Origin: Methylotenera_A sp044228245
GTDB taxonomy: Bacteria > Pseudomonadota > Gammaproteobacteria > Burkholderiales > Methylophilaceae
Direction of reading: 5' to 3'
DNA length: 64,000 nucleotides
Assembly (NCBI GenBank): GCA_044228245.1
Contig: JBGAVG010000001.1
Coordinates: 62,001 to 126,000, forward strand
Below the pieces are notes generated by a model. The model had not been told where the DNA came from. It did not search any database and saw nothing but the letters and a program-made list of their open reading frames with translations. Below are positions 8,237-16,953 of the stretch, in pieces; position 1 is the first letter of the stretch, and each line of letters starts with the position of its first letter. The position numbers were made by a program, and so were the translations under genes.

Positions 8237-9106
8237 ATGTTTGATTTTTTAATGCCGCTGTCGAATTTGCTGCGTAGCGAGCCCACTTTCTTTGTGACAT
8301 CTTCTGTCATCCTTGGGCTGATGGTGGGCAGCTTTCTCAATGTGGTGATTCACCGGCTACCCAAGATGATGGAGCGCGAATGGCATGCCAACTGTCTGGA
8401 ATTACAGGGCAAAGAAGTGCCGGAACAACCCAAATACACCATAGTGACGCCGCGTTCTACATGCCCCAAATGTGGCCATCAAATCACTGCTTTGGAGAAC
8501 ATCCCGATTATCAGCTACCTGATGCTAGGTGGAAAATGCAAAGGCTGCAAAACTAAAATCAGCATACGCTATCCATTCGTAGAAGCCTTAACTGGCGTAC
8601 TGATAGGTTTGGTAGCTTACAAATACGGGTATACGTATACGACACTTTTTGCCTGGATATTTGTGCTCGCGCTAATTGCCATGACATTTATCGATTTCGA
8701 CACTCAGTTATTGCCCGATGACATAACCTTGCCTTTGCTATGGCTGGGGCTGCTGCTCAACCTGAATGGCGGCTTCACTGACCTGAAATCCGCCGTCATT
8801 GGCGCCATGGCCGGTTATCTTATTCTATGGTCGGTGTATTGGCTGTTTAAGCTTGTCACCGGCAAAGAAGGCATGGGCTATGGCGACTTCAAATTGCTGG
8901 GCGCCATCGGCGCATGGTTTGGCTGGCAATTACTGCCTGCCGTGATTTTGTTAAGTTCTGTGGCTGGCGCGGTGATCGGCATCGGCATGATTTTGTTCCG
9001 TGGTAAAACCGGCGGCACAGCCATTCCGTTTGGCCCATTTTTAGCCTTGGGTGGCATTGCAGCGCTGTTTTTTGGGCAACAATTAGCTGGCTTTTATCTT
9101 ACATAA
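8237..9106 (+). CDS. pilD: Prepilin peptidase / N-methyltransferase PilD
   Basis: PilD cleaves the leader of type IV pilins and type II secretion pseudopilins at the inner membrane and methylates the new N-terminus. Two CxxC pairs at cysteines 76/79 and 101/104 form the zinc-binding loop of the methylase domain. The aspartates expected for the peptidase lie in FIDFD (153-155) and GYGDFKLLG (217). Eight hydrophobic segments fit the family, and 289 residues is normal. It heads a run with coaE, zapD and yacG. The pilB and pilC genes that often precede it are absent; a short unrelated gene lies upstream in the other direction. Confidence 0.95.
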   Translation: MFDFLMPLSNLLRSEPTFFVTSSVILGLMVGSFLNVVIHRLPKMMEREWHANCLELQGKEVPEQPKYTIVTPRSTCPKCGHQITALENIPIISYLMLGGKCKGCKTKISIRYPFVEALTGVLIGLVAYKYGYTYTTLFAWIFVLALIAMTFIDFDTQLLPDDITLPLLWLGLLLNLNGGFTDLKSAVIGAMAGYLILWSVYWLFKLVTGKEGMGYGDFKLLGAIGAWFGWQLLPAVILLSSVAGAVIGIGMILFRGKTGGTAIPFGPFLALGGIAALFFGQQLAGFYLT

Positions 9107-9724
9107 ATGTACGTTGTTGCGCTTACCGGCGGCATTGGCAGCGGCAAATCAGAAGCCGCTAAATTATTTGCCGAGCTGGGTGTGCCGGTAACCGATGTCG
9201 ACGTGATTTCGCACCAGCTGACCGCGACCAATCAGCCACTGGTTAAGGACATTGAAGCAAGCTTTGGTAGCGCATACATCACGCCGGAAGGCGCATTAAA
9301 CCGTGCTGCCATGCGGCAATTGGTGTTTAAGGACGATGCCGCACGTACCAGGCTCAACGCCATCCTGCACCCTGCTATCTATGATGAGGCATTGAGGCAA
9401 TTGCAAATGCATAAGGATGCGCCGTATCAAATTCTGGTTATTCCATTGCTGTTAGAAAGCCCGCGCTATTTACCGCATATCAACCGTATTTTAGTGATTG
9501 ATTGCGATGAAAAAACACAGATCGAGCGCGTGAAACAACGCAGCCAGTTATCAGAACCTGAAATTATCGACATCATCAAGGCGCAAGCTGCAAGAAAAAA
9601 ACGGCTGAAACTTGCCGACGATGTGATTGAAAATAACGAAAATATTGAAAAATTGCGTGAAAAAATCCTGCTAATTCACGAAAAATACATTAATACTTGC
9701 TTACTTAGCAAAACAATTTCATAA
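9107..9724 (+). CDS. coaE: Dephospho-CoA kinase CoaE
   Basis: CoaE phosphorylates the 3'-hydroxyl of dephospho-CoA, the last step of coenzyme A synthesis. The P-loop GGIGSGKSEAA is at residues 8-18, followed by VTDVDVISHQL and, near residue 120, PLLLESPRY, all typical. Length 205 is normal. The ATG directly follows the pilD stop codon with no gap, so both are cotranslated, as in many proteobacteria. Confidence 0.96.
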   Translation: MYVVALTGGIGSGKSEAAKLFAELGVPVTDVDVISHQLTATNQPLVKDIEASFGSAYITPEGALNRAAMRQLVFKDDAARTRLNAILHPAIYDEALRQLQMHKDAPYQILVIPLLLESPRYLPHINRILVIDCDEKTQIERVKQRSQLSEPEIIDIIKAQAARKKRLKLADDVIENNENIEKLREKILLIHEKYINTCLLSKTIS

Positions 9725-9771
9725 TTCACGTCAATTTAATAATACAAGTTGGCAGACTCTATTTTTCCGAA

Positions 9772-10530
9772 ATGTCTAGCTACGAATTCCCATTTAACGA
9801 GCGTATTCGCACTCTTTTGCGATTGGAAGACCTGTTTAGCAAAATCTTGCTGCACGTCGAGGCTGGGCATCAGCACAGCCATCACAGCGCGCTCATCTCG
9901 CTGCTGCAAATGCTGGACATCATCGATCGAGCTGACCTCAAGATGGATCTGGTGCAAGAGCTGGATCGTCAACGGCTTACCATGCAGAACCTGCGCGGCA
10001 ATCCGGTAATCTCCGAAAAAGTGTTAGATAACATCCTCAAAGAGATCGGCGCATGCTCAACCGCATTGCGTAGCGATAACGCGAAACTGGGCCAGCACCT
10101 GCGCGAAAACGAATGGCTGATGAGCATCAAGCAGCGTGCAGGCATACTGGGTGGCGTATGTCAGTTCGATTTACCTTCATATCACCACTGGCTGAATCTT
10201 GACCAAGCACAGCGCAAGATTGATTTTGACCGTTGGCTGAAACACCTGCGGCCAATGTATGACGCCATCAAGACCATTTTGCATATCTTGCGCGGCAGCG
10301 GAATCTCCACGAAATACCATGTGGATAATGGATTCTTTCAGCAAATGATAGGCGGGGCGAAACCCGCGCAAATGCTAAGAATTGAAGTAAGTGACAAATA
10401 CCCATGTTTTCCCGAAGTAAGCGCAAACAAATATGCCATTAACGTGCGCTTTTTTGAGCTGGATTTTGTACAAAAACCCAAGCAATGTGAACATGAACTT
10501 GATTTCACGATGACTTTATGTAATCTTTAA
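9772..10530 (+). CDS. zapD: Cell division protein ZapD (DUF1342)
   Basis: ZapD crosslinks FtsZ filaments and stabilises the division ring. The start YEFPFNERIRTLLRLEDLF and the helical N-terminal half are typical, as is the later MRIEVSDKYPCFPEVSANKY-like segment (here LRIEVS...CFPEVSANKYAINVRF) of the beta-rich C-terminal half. Length 252 is normal. It sits 47 bp after coaE and before yacG; the pilD-coaE-zapD-yacG order is conserved in beta- and gammaproteobacteria. Confidence 0.95.
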   Translation: MSSYEFPFNERIRTLLRLEDLFSKILLHVEAGHQHSHHSALISLLQMLDIIDRADLKMDLVQELDRQRLTMQNLRGNPVISEKVLDNILKEIGACSTALRSDNAKLGQHLRENEWLMSIKQRAGILGGVCQFDLPSYHHWLNLDQAQRKIDFDRWLKHLRPMYDAIKTILHILRGSGISTKYHVDNGFFQQMIGGAKPAQMLRIEVSDKYPCFPEVSANKYAINVRFFELDFVQKPKQCEHELDFTMTLCNL

Positions 10531-10558
10531 GGAAATCAACTTCCAGGCAAAGCGAATA

Positions 10559-10756
10559 ATGTCATCAGATCAGCCGCATGCATTCAAGCCAACGATGGTC
10601 ACCTGCCCTACCTGTAAAAAACAAACGGAATATAGCGTCAATAATGTTTTCAGGCCGTTTTGCTCCGAGCGCTGCAAACTGATTGATTTAGGTGACTGGG
10701 CAAATGAAAACTATAAAATCCCGGACAATAAACCGCCTCATGAGCCAGAGCCATGA
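10559..10756 (+). CDS. yacG: DNA gyrase inhibitor YacG
   Basis: YacG is a small zinc protein that binds GyrB and blocks DNA gyrase. Four cysteines in the arrangement CPTC ... CSERC form the zinc site, followed by the conserved KLIDLGDWANENYKIP segment. At 65 residues the length is normal. It lies 28 bp after zapD in the same operon. Confidence 0.95.
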   Translation: MSSDQPHAFKPTMVTCPTCKKQTEYSVNNVFRPFCSERCKLIDLGDWANENYKIPDNKPPHEPEP

Positions 10757-10813
10757 ATGAATTATCCGCTTTATTCATAGTCACAGCTTATACTTAATTC
10801 TGAGTCCAAAATT

Positions 10814-11242
10814 ATGAAAATTCTCAAACACCTAATTCTTGCGAGCTTGCTCGCGGCTTGTGCTGCAAAGGCGGATGTAACCATCACGGATGCTTGGGTA
10901 CGCGCTAATGCGCCAGGCCAAAAAGTTGGCGCAGCTTATATGACGTTAACCAGCCCGCAGGATAGCACCCTTGTCTTCGCAGAAACTCCGGCGGCGGGTA
11001 CAGTAGAAATTCACAGCATGAGCATGGACGATGGCGTCATGAAAATGCGCATGCTGGAAGAGTTGCCATTAAAAGCAGGCAAGCCTGAGAAGCTTGCTCC
11101 CGGCGGTTTTCACCTCATGCTGTTCGACTTGAAGAAGCCATTGATTGCCGGTGAAAAAGTGACGTTCAGGCTATGCTTTAAAGACAAGGCCAATAAGATC
11201 ACCGACCAAACCATCACGCTGCCGATTAAAGAAGCGAATTAG
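10814..11242 (+). CDS. Periplasmic copper chaperone PCu(A)C
   Basis: PCu(A)C proteins bind Cu(I) in the periplasm and deliver it, notably to the CuA site of cytochrome oxidase. Here the mature domain starts at VTITDAWVRANAPGQKVGAAYMTL. The metal ligands lie in HSMSMDDG (near residue 57) and GGFHLMLFDL (near 99), the usual His/Met pattern. The N-terminus is hydrophobic; AKA-D near residue 21 fits a signal peptidase I site, while LAAC at 13-16 would also pass as a lipobox, so a lipid anchor is possible. It follows yacG by 57 bp and its last 17 bases overlap the end of the Nudix-ThiE gene on the other strand. A copper-linked HvfABC cassette lies 36 kb away. Confidence 0.9.
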   Translation: MKILKHLILASLLAACAAKADVTITDAWVRANAPGQKVGAAYMTLTSPQDSTLVFAETPAAGTVEIHSMSMDDGVMKMRMLEELPLKAGKPEKLAPGGFHLMLFDLKKPLIAGEKVTFRLCFKDKANKITDQTITLPIKEAN

Positions 11243-12203
11243 CCGCCACGCCACGCTGGATGGCGACGCCCCGCGCACCATAGGCAAGCGCGACAGGCAA
11301 GTCATTCAGCACCATGCCGCCAAGCGCATAAACGGGCAATGTCATGCTTGCGGTCATTTCAGCAAACGTTTGCCAGCCGAAAGGCTCTGCTTCCGGATGG
11401 CTGAGCGTTGCTTTTACCGGTGACAATACGGCAAAATCCAAATCCAGCGCTTGCGCGTGTGCCAACTCTGCTGCGTTGTGGCATGACGCCGCCACGATTA
11501 ATCCCGCCGGTTTCGTTTTCAGCATTAATAACGCGTGACCCGGCAAATGCACCCCGTGCGCCCCCAGATCGCGCGCCAACCCGATGTCCTGGCTTATCAA
11601 CACTTTTGCTGCATAAGGTTTTGCCAGATCGATGATCTGCGCGGCAAATTTCATGAACGCATCTTTTGAAAGATGTTTTTCACGTACTTGAATAAGCTTC
11701 AGGCCGCGCGCCAGCTGATCTTCAAGCATGGCAAAAAAAGCCTGCTCGCCCAACTCCGCAAGATTGCTGATCACATAAACCGGCGGCAATGCCAGCGCTT
11801 TCAAAATCGGTGCATTGGCCGGCAAAACAGGAGAAACCGAGATGCTTTCCGCATTTTGCCAGCTTAATCCCTGATTTTCTCGCGGTGCCAATTCGCCGTC
11901 CCAGCTGTTTACAAAATAAAAATGCAACAGCACGGTTTTTGCAGGCGAATCATGGGTTTCAGGGTAATCAAACCGGCGAATCAGCCATTGTTGCATAGAA
12001 GTCGGCTTAATGCCCAACTCCTCTCCCAGTTCGCGCGTTAGCGCATGCTCCGGCGTTTCTCCCGCCTCTATTTTTCCGCCAGGAAACTCCCACCAACCGG
12101 CCCAGCCTTTGCCATGCGGGCGGCTTGCCAGCAAGAATTCGCTTTGCCCGGCATGGTTTTTACGCTGCAGAATGGCAACAGCCACATGCGTGACCTTACT
12201 CAT
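11226..12203 (-). CDS. Nudix hydrolase fused to a thiamine phosphate synthase-like domain
   Basis: Residues 1-130 form a MutT-type Nudix domain with a full Nudix box (GGKIEAGE, then RELGEELGI), expected to hydrolyse oxidised nucleotides such as 8-oxo-dGTP. Residues 135-325 form a ThiE/TenI-like barrel (LIQVREKHLS, AHGVHLPGHAL, AASCHNAAEL, ALGGM). This fusion is known in beta- and gammaproteobacteria. The barrel departs from ThiE at some positions (HLPGH in place of HLGQ), so thiamine phosphate synthase activity is uncertain. Its start overlaps the end of the DUF815 ATPase gene by eight bases. Confidence 0.9.
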   Translation of the reverse strand: MSKVTHVAVAILQRKNHAGQSEFLLASRPHGKGWAGWWEFPGGKIEAGETPEHALTRELGEELGIKPTSMQQWLIRRFDYPETHDSPAKTVLLHFYFVNSWDGELAPRENQGLSWQNAESISVSPVLPANAPILKALALPPVYVISNLAELGEQAFFAMLEDQLARGLKLIQVREKHLSKDAFMKFAAQIIDLAKPYAAKVLISQDIGLARDLGAHGVHLPGHALLMLKTKPAGLIVAASCHNAAELAHAQALDLDFAVLSPVKATLSHPEAEPFGWQTFAEMTASMTLPVYALGGMVLNDLPVALAYGARGVAIQRGVAANSLL

Positions 12204-13056
12204 TTAGTTTGCGTTTTCCAGCGTAATCTCTGGCAAACTGATAGGCAACACGCCCGCTGCGCATGCCGCGCGTATGCGAAAATCCAAGCGCAGCCTGCTT
12301 TGCAGTTTCATCCCAGGGCACGTGAAACGATTTGAGCCAGTTCTCGGCAATCGCCAGATACTCATCCTGATCAAACACATAGAATGACAGCCACAGGCCA
12401 AACCGCTCGGCAAGCGCCACCTTCTCATCCATCGTCTCGTTGGGGCGAATTTCGCCATCGGCCTGTTTATACGCCAAATTATCCGTCATCATCTCCGGCA
12501 TCAGGTTTTTTCGGTTTGAGGTCGCGTACACCAGCACATTGTCCGAGGTATGCGCAATCGAACCGTCCAGTACGACTTTCAACGCCTTGTAGCCCGCATC
12601 ATTAGCCTCGAATGTCAGGTCATCGCAAAAAATAATAAATTTTTCCGGCCGGTTGCGTATCAAACTCACAATTTCTGCCAAATGAATCAAATCATGCTTC
12701 TCAACCTCAATCAACCGTAAACCCTGGCTGGAATACTCTGTGAGCAGGGCTTTGATCAGCGAAGACTTTCCGGTACCGCGCGCGCCTGTCAGCAGCACAT
12801 TGTTAGCGGGCAATCCCTGCAAAAATTGGCGCGTGTTACGCACGATTTCAGCTTTTTGCGCATCGACAAAATGGATATTTTCAAGCCGGATCGCATGTGG
12901 ATGGGCAATGGCCTGCAAGGCGCCTTTATTGTGCTGCACCACCCAGCGCCAAGCGCTGGCTGACCAGTCTATAGGTGCAGCAGTGTCTGGCAGCAAGGCT
13001 TCCAGCTTGTTGATCAAGCCTTCTGCCCGGGCAATCAGACTGTCTAGTTTTTCCAT
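12196..13056 (-). CDS. ATP-binding protein, DUF815 family (AAA+ type)
   Basis: The protein has a Walker A motif in TGARGTGKSSLIKAL near residues 91-105 and a Walker B-like FIIFCDDLTFE near 142-152, with the extended DUF815 pattern LVYATSNRKNLMPE afterwards. The first 60 residues are helical. The family is widespread and its role is not established; it is described as an ATPase of unknown function. Length 286 is normal. It sits between argJ (one-base overlap) and the Nudix-ThiE gene, a conserved betaproteobacterial order. Confidence 0.9.
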   Translation of the reverse strand: MEKLDSLIARAEGLINKLEALLPDTAAPIDWSASAWRWVVQHNKGALQAIAHPHAIRLENIHFVDAQKAEIVRNTRQFLQGLPANNVLLTGARGTGKSSLIKALLTEYSSQGLRLIEVEKHDLIHLAEIVSLIRNRPEKFIIFCDDLTFEANDAGYKALKVVLDGSIAHTSDNVLVYATSNRKNLMPEMMTDNLAYKQADGEIRPNETMDEKVALAERFGLWLSFYVFDQDEYLAIAENWLKSFHVPWDETAKQAALGFSHTRGMRSGRVAYQFARDYAGKRKLNE

Positions 13057-14282
13057 CAGGAACGATAATCTGCGTTGATTTTCACGTAATCGTAAGAGAA
13101 ATCGCAGGTCCAGATCGTGATATTTTCACTGCCGCGATTCAAGACCACGCGCACCAGAATGTCAGATTCTTTCATAATCGCTGCACCTTGCTCCTCGCGG
13201 TAACTGGCCGCTCTGCCGCCCTTTTCGGCAACCAGTACATCGCCCAGATATAGTTGCAGATGATCAACATCCAGGTCATCAATACCTGCGTAACCGATTG
13301 CTGCCAGAATGCGGCCAAGATTTGGGTCAGAAGCAAAAAATGCGGTTTTAATCAGCGGCGAGTGCGCTATGGCATACGCCACTTTGCGGCATTCCGCCTC
13401 GTTTTTGCCACCTTCCACCGTCACCGTCATGAACTTGGTCGCGCCTTCGCCATCGCGCACTATCGCCTGCGCCAACTCAATGGCAACTTCAGTCAACGCG
13501 TCGCGGATTACTGCAAAATTATAGCTATTTTCCGTGATTTCAACGTTTCCTACCTGGTTGGTCGCCATCAAAATCAGGCTGTCGTTGGTCGAAGTATCGC
13601 CATCCACCGTAATGCAGTTAAACGATTTATTCACCGCATATTGGATGATACTTTCCAAGGCGCTTTGGCTCACTGCGGCGTCCGTCGCAATATAGCCCAG
13701 CATGGTCGCCATGTTCGGGTGAATCATGCCGGAGCCTTTGCTGATGCCAGTGATCGTTACCGTTTTGCCATCCAACTGAATCTGCCGCGAGGTACCTTTG
13801 GCGACGATATCCGTTGTCATGATTGCTTCCGCCGCATTCAGCCAATTGTCTTCTTTCAGGTTCTCAATCGCGGCTGGCAACCCGGCAATCACTTTATCCA
13901 CCGGCAAAGGCTCTAGAATTACGCCCGTAGAAAACGGCAGCACTTGGTTTGCGCTGATATTCAACAGTTTACCCAATGCCTCACAGCTTTGTTTAGCGCG
14001 ATTCAAGCCATCCTCACCCGTACCTGCGTTAGCGCAGCCCGTATTCACCAGCAACGCACGAATACCTTTTTTCGCAGCCAGGTACTCTTTACAAAGCACC
14101 ACAGGCGCTGCGCAGAAACGGTTTTTGGTAAATACGCCCGCGACGCGGCTGCCTTCCACCAGCGTCATCACCAGCACGTCTTTACGGTCAGGTTTGCGTA
14201 CATGGGCTTTGGAAAAGCCTAATTTAACGCCTCTGACAGGCAATAGGGATGCGGCTTCCGGGGCATTCAATTTAACAGGCAT
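13056..14282 (-). CDS. argJ: Bifunctional ornithine acetyltransferase / N-acetylglutamate synthase ArgJ
   Basis: ArgJ moves the acetyl group from N-acetylornithine to glutamate, recycling it in arginine synthesis. The precursor is cut autocatalytically into alpha and beta chains before the threonine of the ATMLG motif; here that is Thr193 within MIHPNMATMLGYIATDA. The oxyanion-hole segment STGVILEPLP is at residues 118-127. Length 408 is normal. Whether it also makes N-acetylglutamate from acetyl-CoA cannot be judged from sequence alone. It starts 28 bp after cysS on the same strand. Confidence 0.96.
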   Translation of the reverse strand: MPVKLNAPEAASLLPVRGVKLGFSKAHVRKPDRKDVLVMTLVEGSRVAGVFTKNRFCAAPVVLCKEYLAAKKGIRALLVNTGCANAGTGEDGLNRAKQSCEALGKLLNISANQVLPFSTGVILEPLPVDKVIAGLPAAIENLKEDNWLNAAEAIMTTDIVAKGTSRQIQLDGKTVTITGISKGSGMIHPNMATMLGYIATDAAVSQSALESIIQYAVNKSFNCITVDGDTSTNDSLILMATNQVGNVEITENSYNFAVIRDALTEVAIELAQAIVRDGEGATKFMTVTVEGGKNEAECRKVAYAIAHSPLIKTAFFASDPNLGRILAAIGYAGIDDLDVDHLQLYLGDVLVAEKGGRAASYREEQGAAIMKESDILVRVVLNRGSENITIWTCDFSYDYVKINADYRS

Positions 14283-14309
14283 AACTTAATTCCTAGTTTC
14301 ATTTTAAAT

Positions 14310-15731
14310 CTAAGCGCGACGCCAGGTCGTGCCTTGTGGTGTATCTTCTAAAATCACACCTTTATCAGCTAAATCTTTACGAATATTGTCAGCTTCAACA
14401 AAGTTTTTGCTTTTCTTTGCTTCCGCTCGCTTCTCAATTAGCAATTTGATTGAGTCATTAGTATAGCTACCCGCCGCAGTAGTGCTTCCAAAAACGCCCA
14501 AACGACCAACAACACTTGTTGATCTAATGTCACTTCCCTGCAAAAACTCATTCGGATCCCGTTGCAATAAACCTACCACTGCACCTAAATTTTTAAACAA
14601 GTTTACTGCTTCCTGTGATTTGGTTTTATTCACTTCATTTGCCAAGTCAAACAGCACCGCCATCGCTTCCGGCGTGTTGAAATCGTCATCCATTGCTTCT
14701 TTAAAGCGTGCCGCTTGCGGATGGTTCCAGTCAATTTTGTTAGTGCTCACTTCTAGTCCTCGCAGCGCGGTATAAAGGCGCGTGAGCGACGCCTTGGCAT
14801 CATCCAAATGATGGTCAGAATAATTGAGCGGGCTGCGATAATGCGCACGCAGGATGAAAAAACGTACCACTTCAGCATCATATTTTTTCAGCACTTCACG
14901 GATGGTAAAAAAGTTGCCGAGCGATTTGGACATCTTCTCGTCATCCACTCGCACAAAGCCGTTATGCATCCAGTAATTGGCCATCTGGCAGCTATGCGCG
15001 GCTTCAGATTGTGCGATTTCATTCTCGTGATGCGGAAACTGCAAATCCTGTCCGCCACCGTGAATATCAAAGTGATCGCCCAGGTGTTTCTCACTCATCA
15101 CCGAACATTCGATATGCCAGCCCGGACGGCCTTTCCCCCAGGGAGAATCCCAGCTCGGTTCGTGCGGCTTTACCGCTTTCCAAAGCACAAAGTCCATCGG
15201 GTCTTTTTTGAATGTATCGACCTCTACGCGCTCGCCTGCACGCAGGTCTTCGAGCGATTTTCCTGAGAGTTTACCGTAATCTGCAAAGCTGCGTACACTG
15301 TAAAACACATCGCCATTGGCGGCCAGATAAGCGTGGCCTTTTTCAATCAGTTTAGAGATCATGCTGATCATGCCATCGATGTGAGCCGTGGCGCGCGGCT
15401 CAATATCCGGCCGAATGATGCCGAGCTTGGCGGAGTCTTCATCCATGGCGTCGATAAAACGCTGCGTCAGCACGTCGATAGTTTCGTTATTTTCGTTGGC
15501 ACGTTTGATGATTTTGTCGTCAATATCGGTGATATTGCGCACATAAGTCACATCGAAGCCGGATGCGCGAAACCAGCGGGAAACCATATCAAACACCACC
15601 ATCACACGGGCATGGCCCAGATGGCAAAAATCATATACCGTCATGCCGCACACATACATGCGAACTTTGCCGGCTTGAATTGGAGTAAACGTTTGCTTTT
15701 CGCGGGTGAGGGAGTTGTAAATTTTTAACAT
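14310..15731 (-). CDS. cysS: Cysteinyl-tRNA synthetase
   Basis: CysRS charges tRNA-Cys. The protein has the class I HIGH-type motif (CHLGHARV near residue 30), the zinc-site cysteines around MYVCGMTVYDFCH and HIECSVMSEKHLG, and KMSKSLGNF near 270. I start at the ATG at 15731 (473 residues); the longest frame begins at a TTG 30 bases upstream and adds ten residues not seen in the family. A consensus TATAAT ends only six bases before this ATG, which would make the message nearly leaderless. The last 28 bp lead to argJ. Confidence 0.95.
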   Translation of the reverse strand: MLKIYNSLTREKQTFTPIQAGKVRMYVCGMTVYDFCHLGHARVMVVFDMVSRWFRASGFDVTYVRNITDIDDKIIKRANENNETIDVLTQRFIDAMDEDSAKLGIIRPDIEPRATAHIDGMISMISKLIEKGHAYLAANGDVFYSVRSFADYGKLSGKSLEDLRAGERVEVDTFKKDPMDFVLWKAVKPHEPSWDSPWGKGRPGWHIECSVMSEKHLGDHFDIHGGGQDLQFPHHENEIAQSEAAHSCQMANYWMHNGFVRVDDEKMSKSLGNFFTIREVLKKYDAEVVRFFILRAHYRSPLNYSDHHLDDAKASLTRLYTALRGLEVSTNKIDWNHPQAARFKEAMDDDFNTPEAMAVLFDLANEVNKTKSQEAVNLFKNLGAVVGLLQRDPNEFLQGSDIRSTSVVGRLGVFGSTTAAGSYTNDSIKLLIEKRAEAKKSKNFVEADNIRKDLADKGVILEDTPQGTTWRRA

Positions 15732-15737
15732 TTGCGA

Positions 15738-15743
15738 ATTATA
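15738..15743 (-). promoter_or_regulatory. Possible -10 box of cysS
   Basis: On the minus strand a perfect TATAAT lies six bases upstream of the cysS ATG. The expected transcription start would fall at or within a base of the ATG. No good -35 hexamer is seen at the usual distance, so the call is tentative. Confidence 0.3.
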
Positions 15744-15869
15744 AAGCGTTAATACGGACAAAATTGATTAAAAAATGTAATTTATAGCCTTAATGCCAAT
15801 AGAGCTATTGGATGTTAGCTATGCAATTGATAGAATGGCGTTTTTACTAACTCGCTTGAGTATACCATA

Positions 15870-16925
15870 ATGATAATTCGCAACACTTTACTCTCAAAAA
15901 TACTAATTAAAATATTGTTAGTTTTATCTTTTGCCGGCTCTTTCATTTTTACTAACTCAGTTGCATTTGCCAACGAACTCAAAGACATTTCACAGCTGGC
16001 CGAAAGTGGCCAGCAGGCTGCCGCGCTGGAGCGCATTAATACTTACCTGGCGGCCAACCCGCGCGATGCACAGGCGATGTTCATGAAAGGCATTATTTTA
16101 GCCGAGAGCGGCAAACGTGATGATGCGATTAAATCATTCACTGATTTGACCGAAAAGTATCCTAACCTGCCGGAACCATACAACAACCTTGCGGTTTTGT
16201 ACGCCGATGCTGGTCAATACGATAAGGCCAAAAAAGCGCTTGAAACCGCCATCAAAACACATCCAAGCTACGCAACTGCCCATGAAAACCTGGGCGATAT
16301 TTATGCGCGCATGGCTTCTGAGGCTTATGACAAGGCGCTGCAGCTGGATAACGGTAATGCGCGCGCGCAAAGCAAATTATCGATGATTAAGGATCTGTTT
16401 GGCACCGGCAATAAAACCACACTGGCCGCAAAGTCGAATGATGCCAGGACAGAAACGAGCAAACCAACCAAAACCGGCACATTGCCGATTCGCCCTGCAG
16501 ATAAAAAAGCGGAGCCTGTCAAACCAGTTGCTGACCTTAAACCAGCCGACGAAGTTAAGCCAGCCGCCGACGCTGGGGCAGTTGAAGAACAAAATATTAC
16601 CGATGCGGTAAACAATTGGGCAAAAGCATGGTCTAGCAAAGACTTGGATAAATATTTTGCCAGCTATGCAGATAGCTTCAAACCAGCAAAAGGTGAAAGC
16701 CGTAAAGCTTGGGAGCAAACTCGGCGCGAGCGCATCAGCAAACCGGCAAGCATCAATGTTGAACTGGCAAACCAGAAAGTGGTAATGGATGGCAGCGACA
16801 ACGCAAAAGTGACCTTTAAGCAGACCTATGTTGCAAATGGTAAACCCATTCGTACCAATAAGACATTGATGCTTAAAAAGTCGAATGGCGTTTGGTTAAT
16901 CGATCAAGAAATTGCATTAAATTGA
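15870..16925 (+). CDS. Periplasmic TPR-repeat protein with NTF2-like C-terminal domain
   Basis: An N-terminal signal peptide (hydrophobic residues 11-30, cleavage probably after AFA near 34) is followed by tetratricopeptide repeats between about residues 40 and 170 (AMFMKGIILAESGKRDDAI, PYNNLAVLYADAGQYDKAK, AHENLGDIYARMA). A low-complexity Lys/Pro/Ala linker (180-235) leads to a C-terminal domain of about 110 residues ending in KKSNGVWLIDQE. This domain resembles the one at the end of the adjacent L,D-transpeptidase. The protein probably scaffolds or assists envelope enzymes; the exact role is unknown. It starts the run leading to the transpeptidase, 28 bp downstream, and is divergent from cysS. 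Confidence 0.88.
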   Translation: MIIRNTLLSKILIKILLVLSFAGSFIFTNSVAFANELKDISQLAESGQQAAALERINTYLAANPRDAQAMFMKGIILAESGKRDDAIKSFTDLTEKYPNLPEPYNNLAVLYADAGQYDKAKKALETAIKTHPSYATAHENLGDIYARMASEAYDKALQLDNGNARAQSKLSMIKDLFGTGNKTTLAAKSNDARTETSKPTKTGTLPIRPADKKAEPVKPVADLKPADEVKPAADAGAVEEQNITDAVNNWAKAWSSKDLDKYFASYADSFKPAKGESRKAWEQTRRERISKPASINVELANQKVVMDGSDNAKVTFKQTYVANGKPIRTNKTLMLKKSNGVWLIDQEIALN

Positions 16926-16953
16926 TTTTTACTGAAATGAACTAAAGATTGAA

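Noticed and set aside
9736..9972. Minus-strand frame overlapping zapD
   Set aside because: It lies within the clear zapD gene on the other strand and has no ribosome site.
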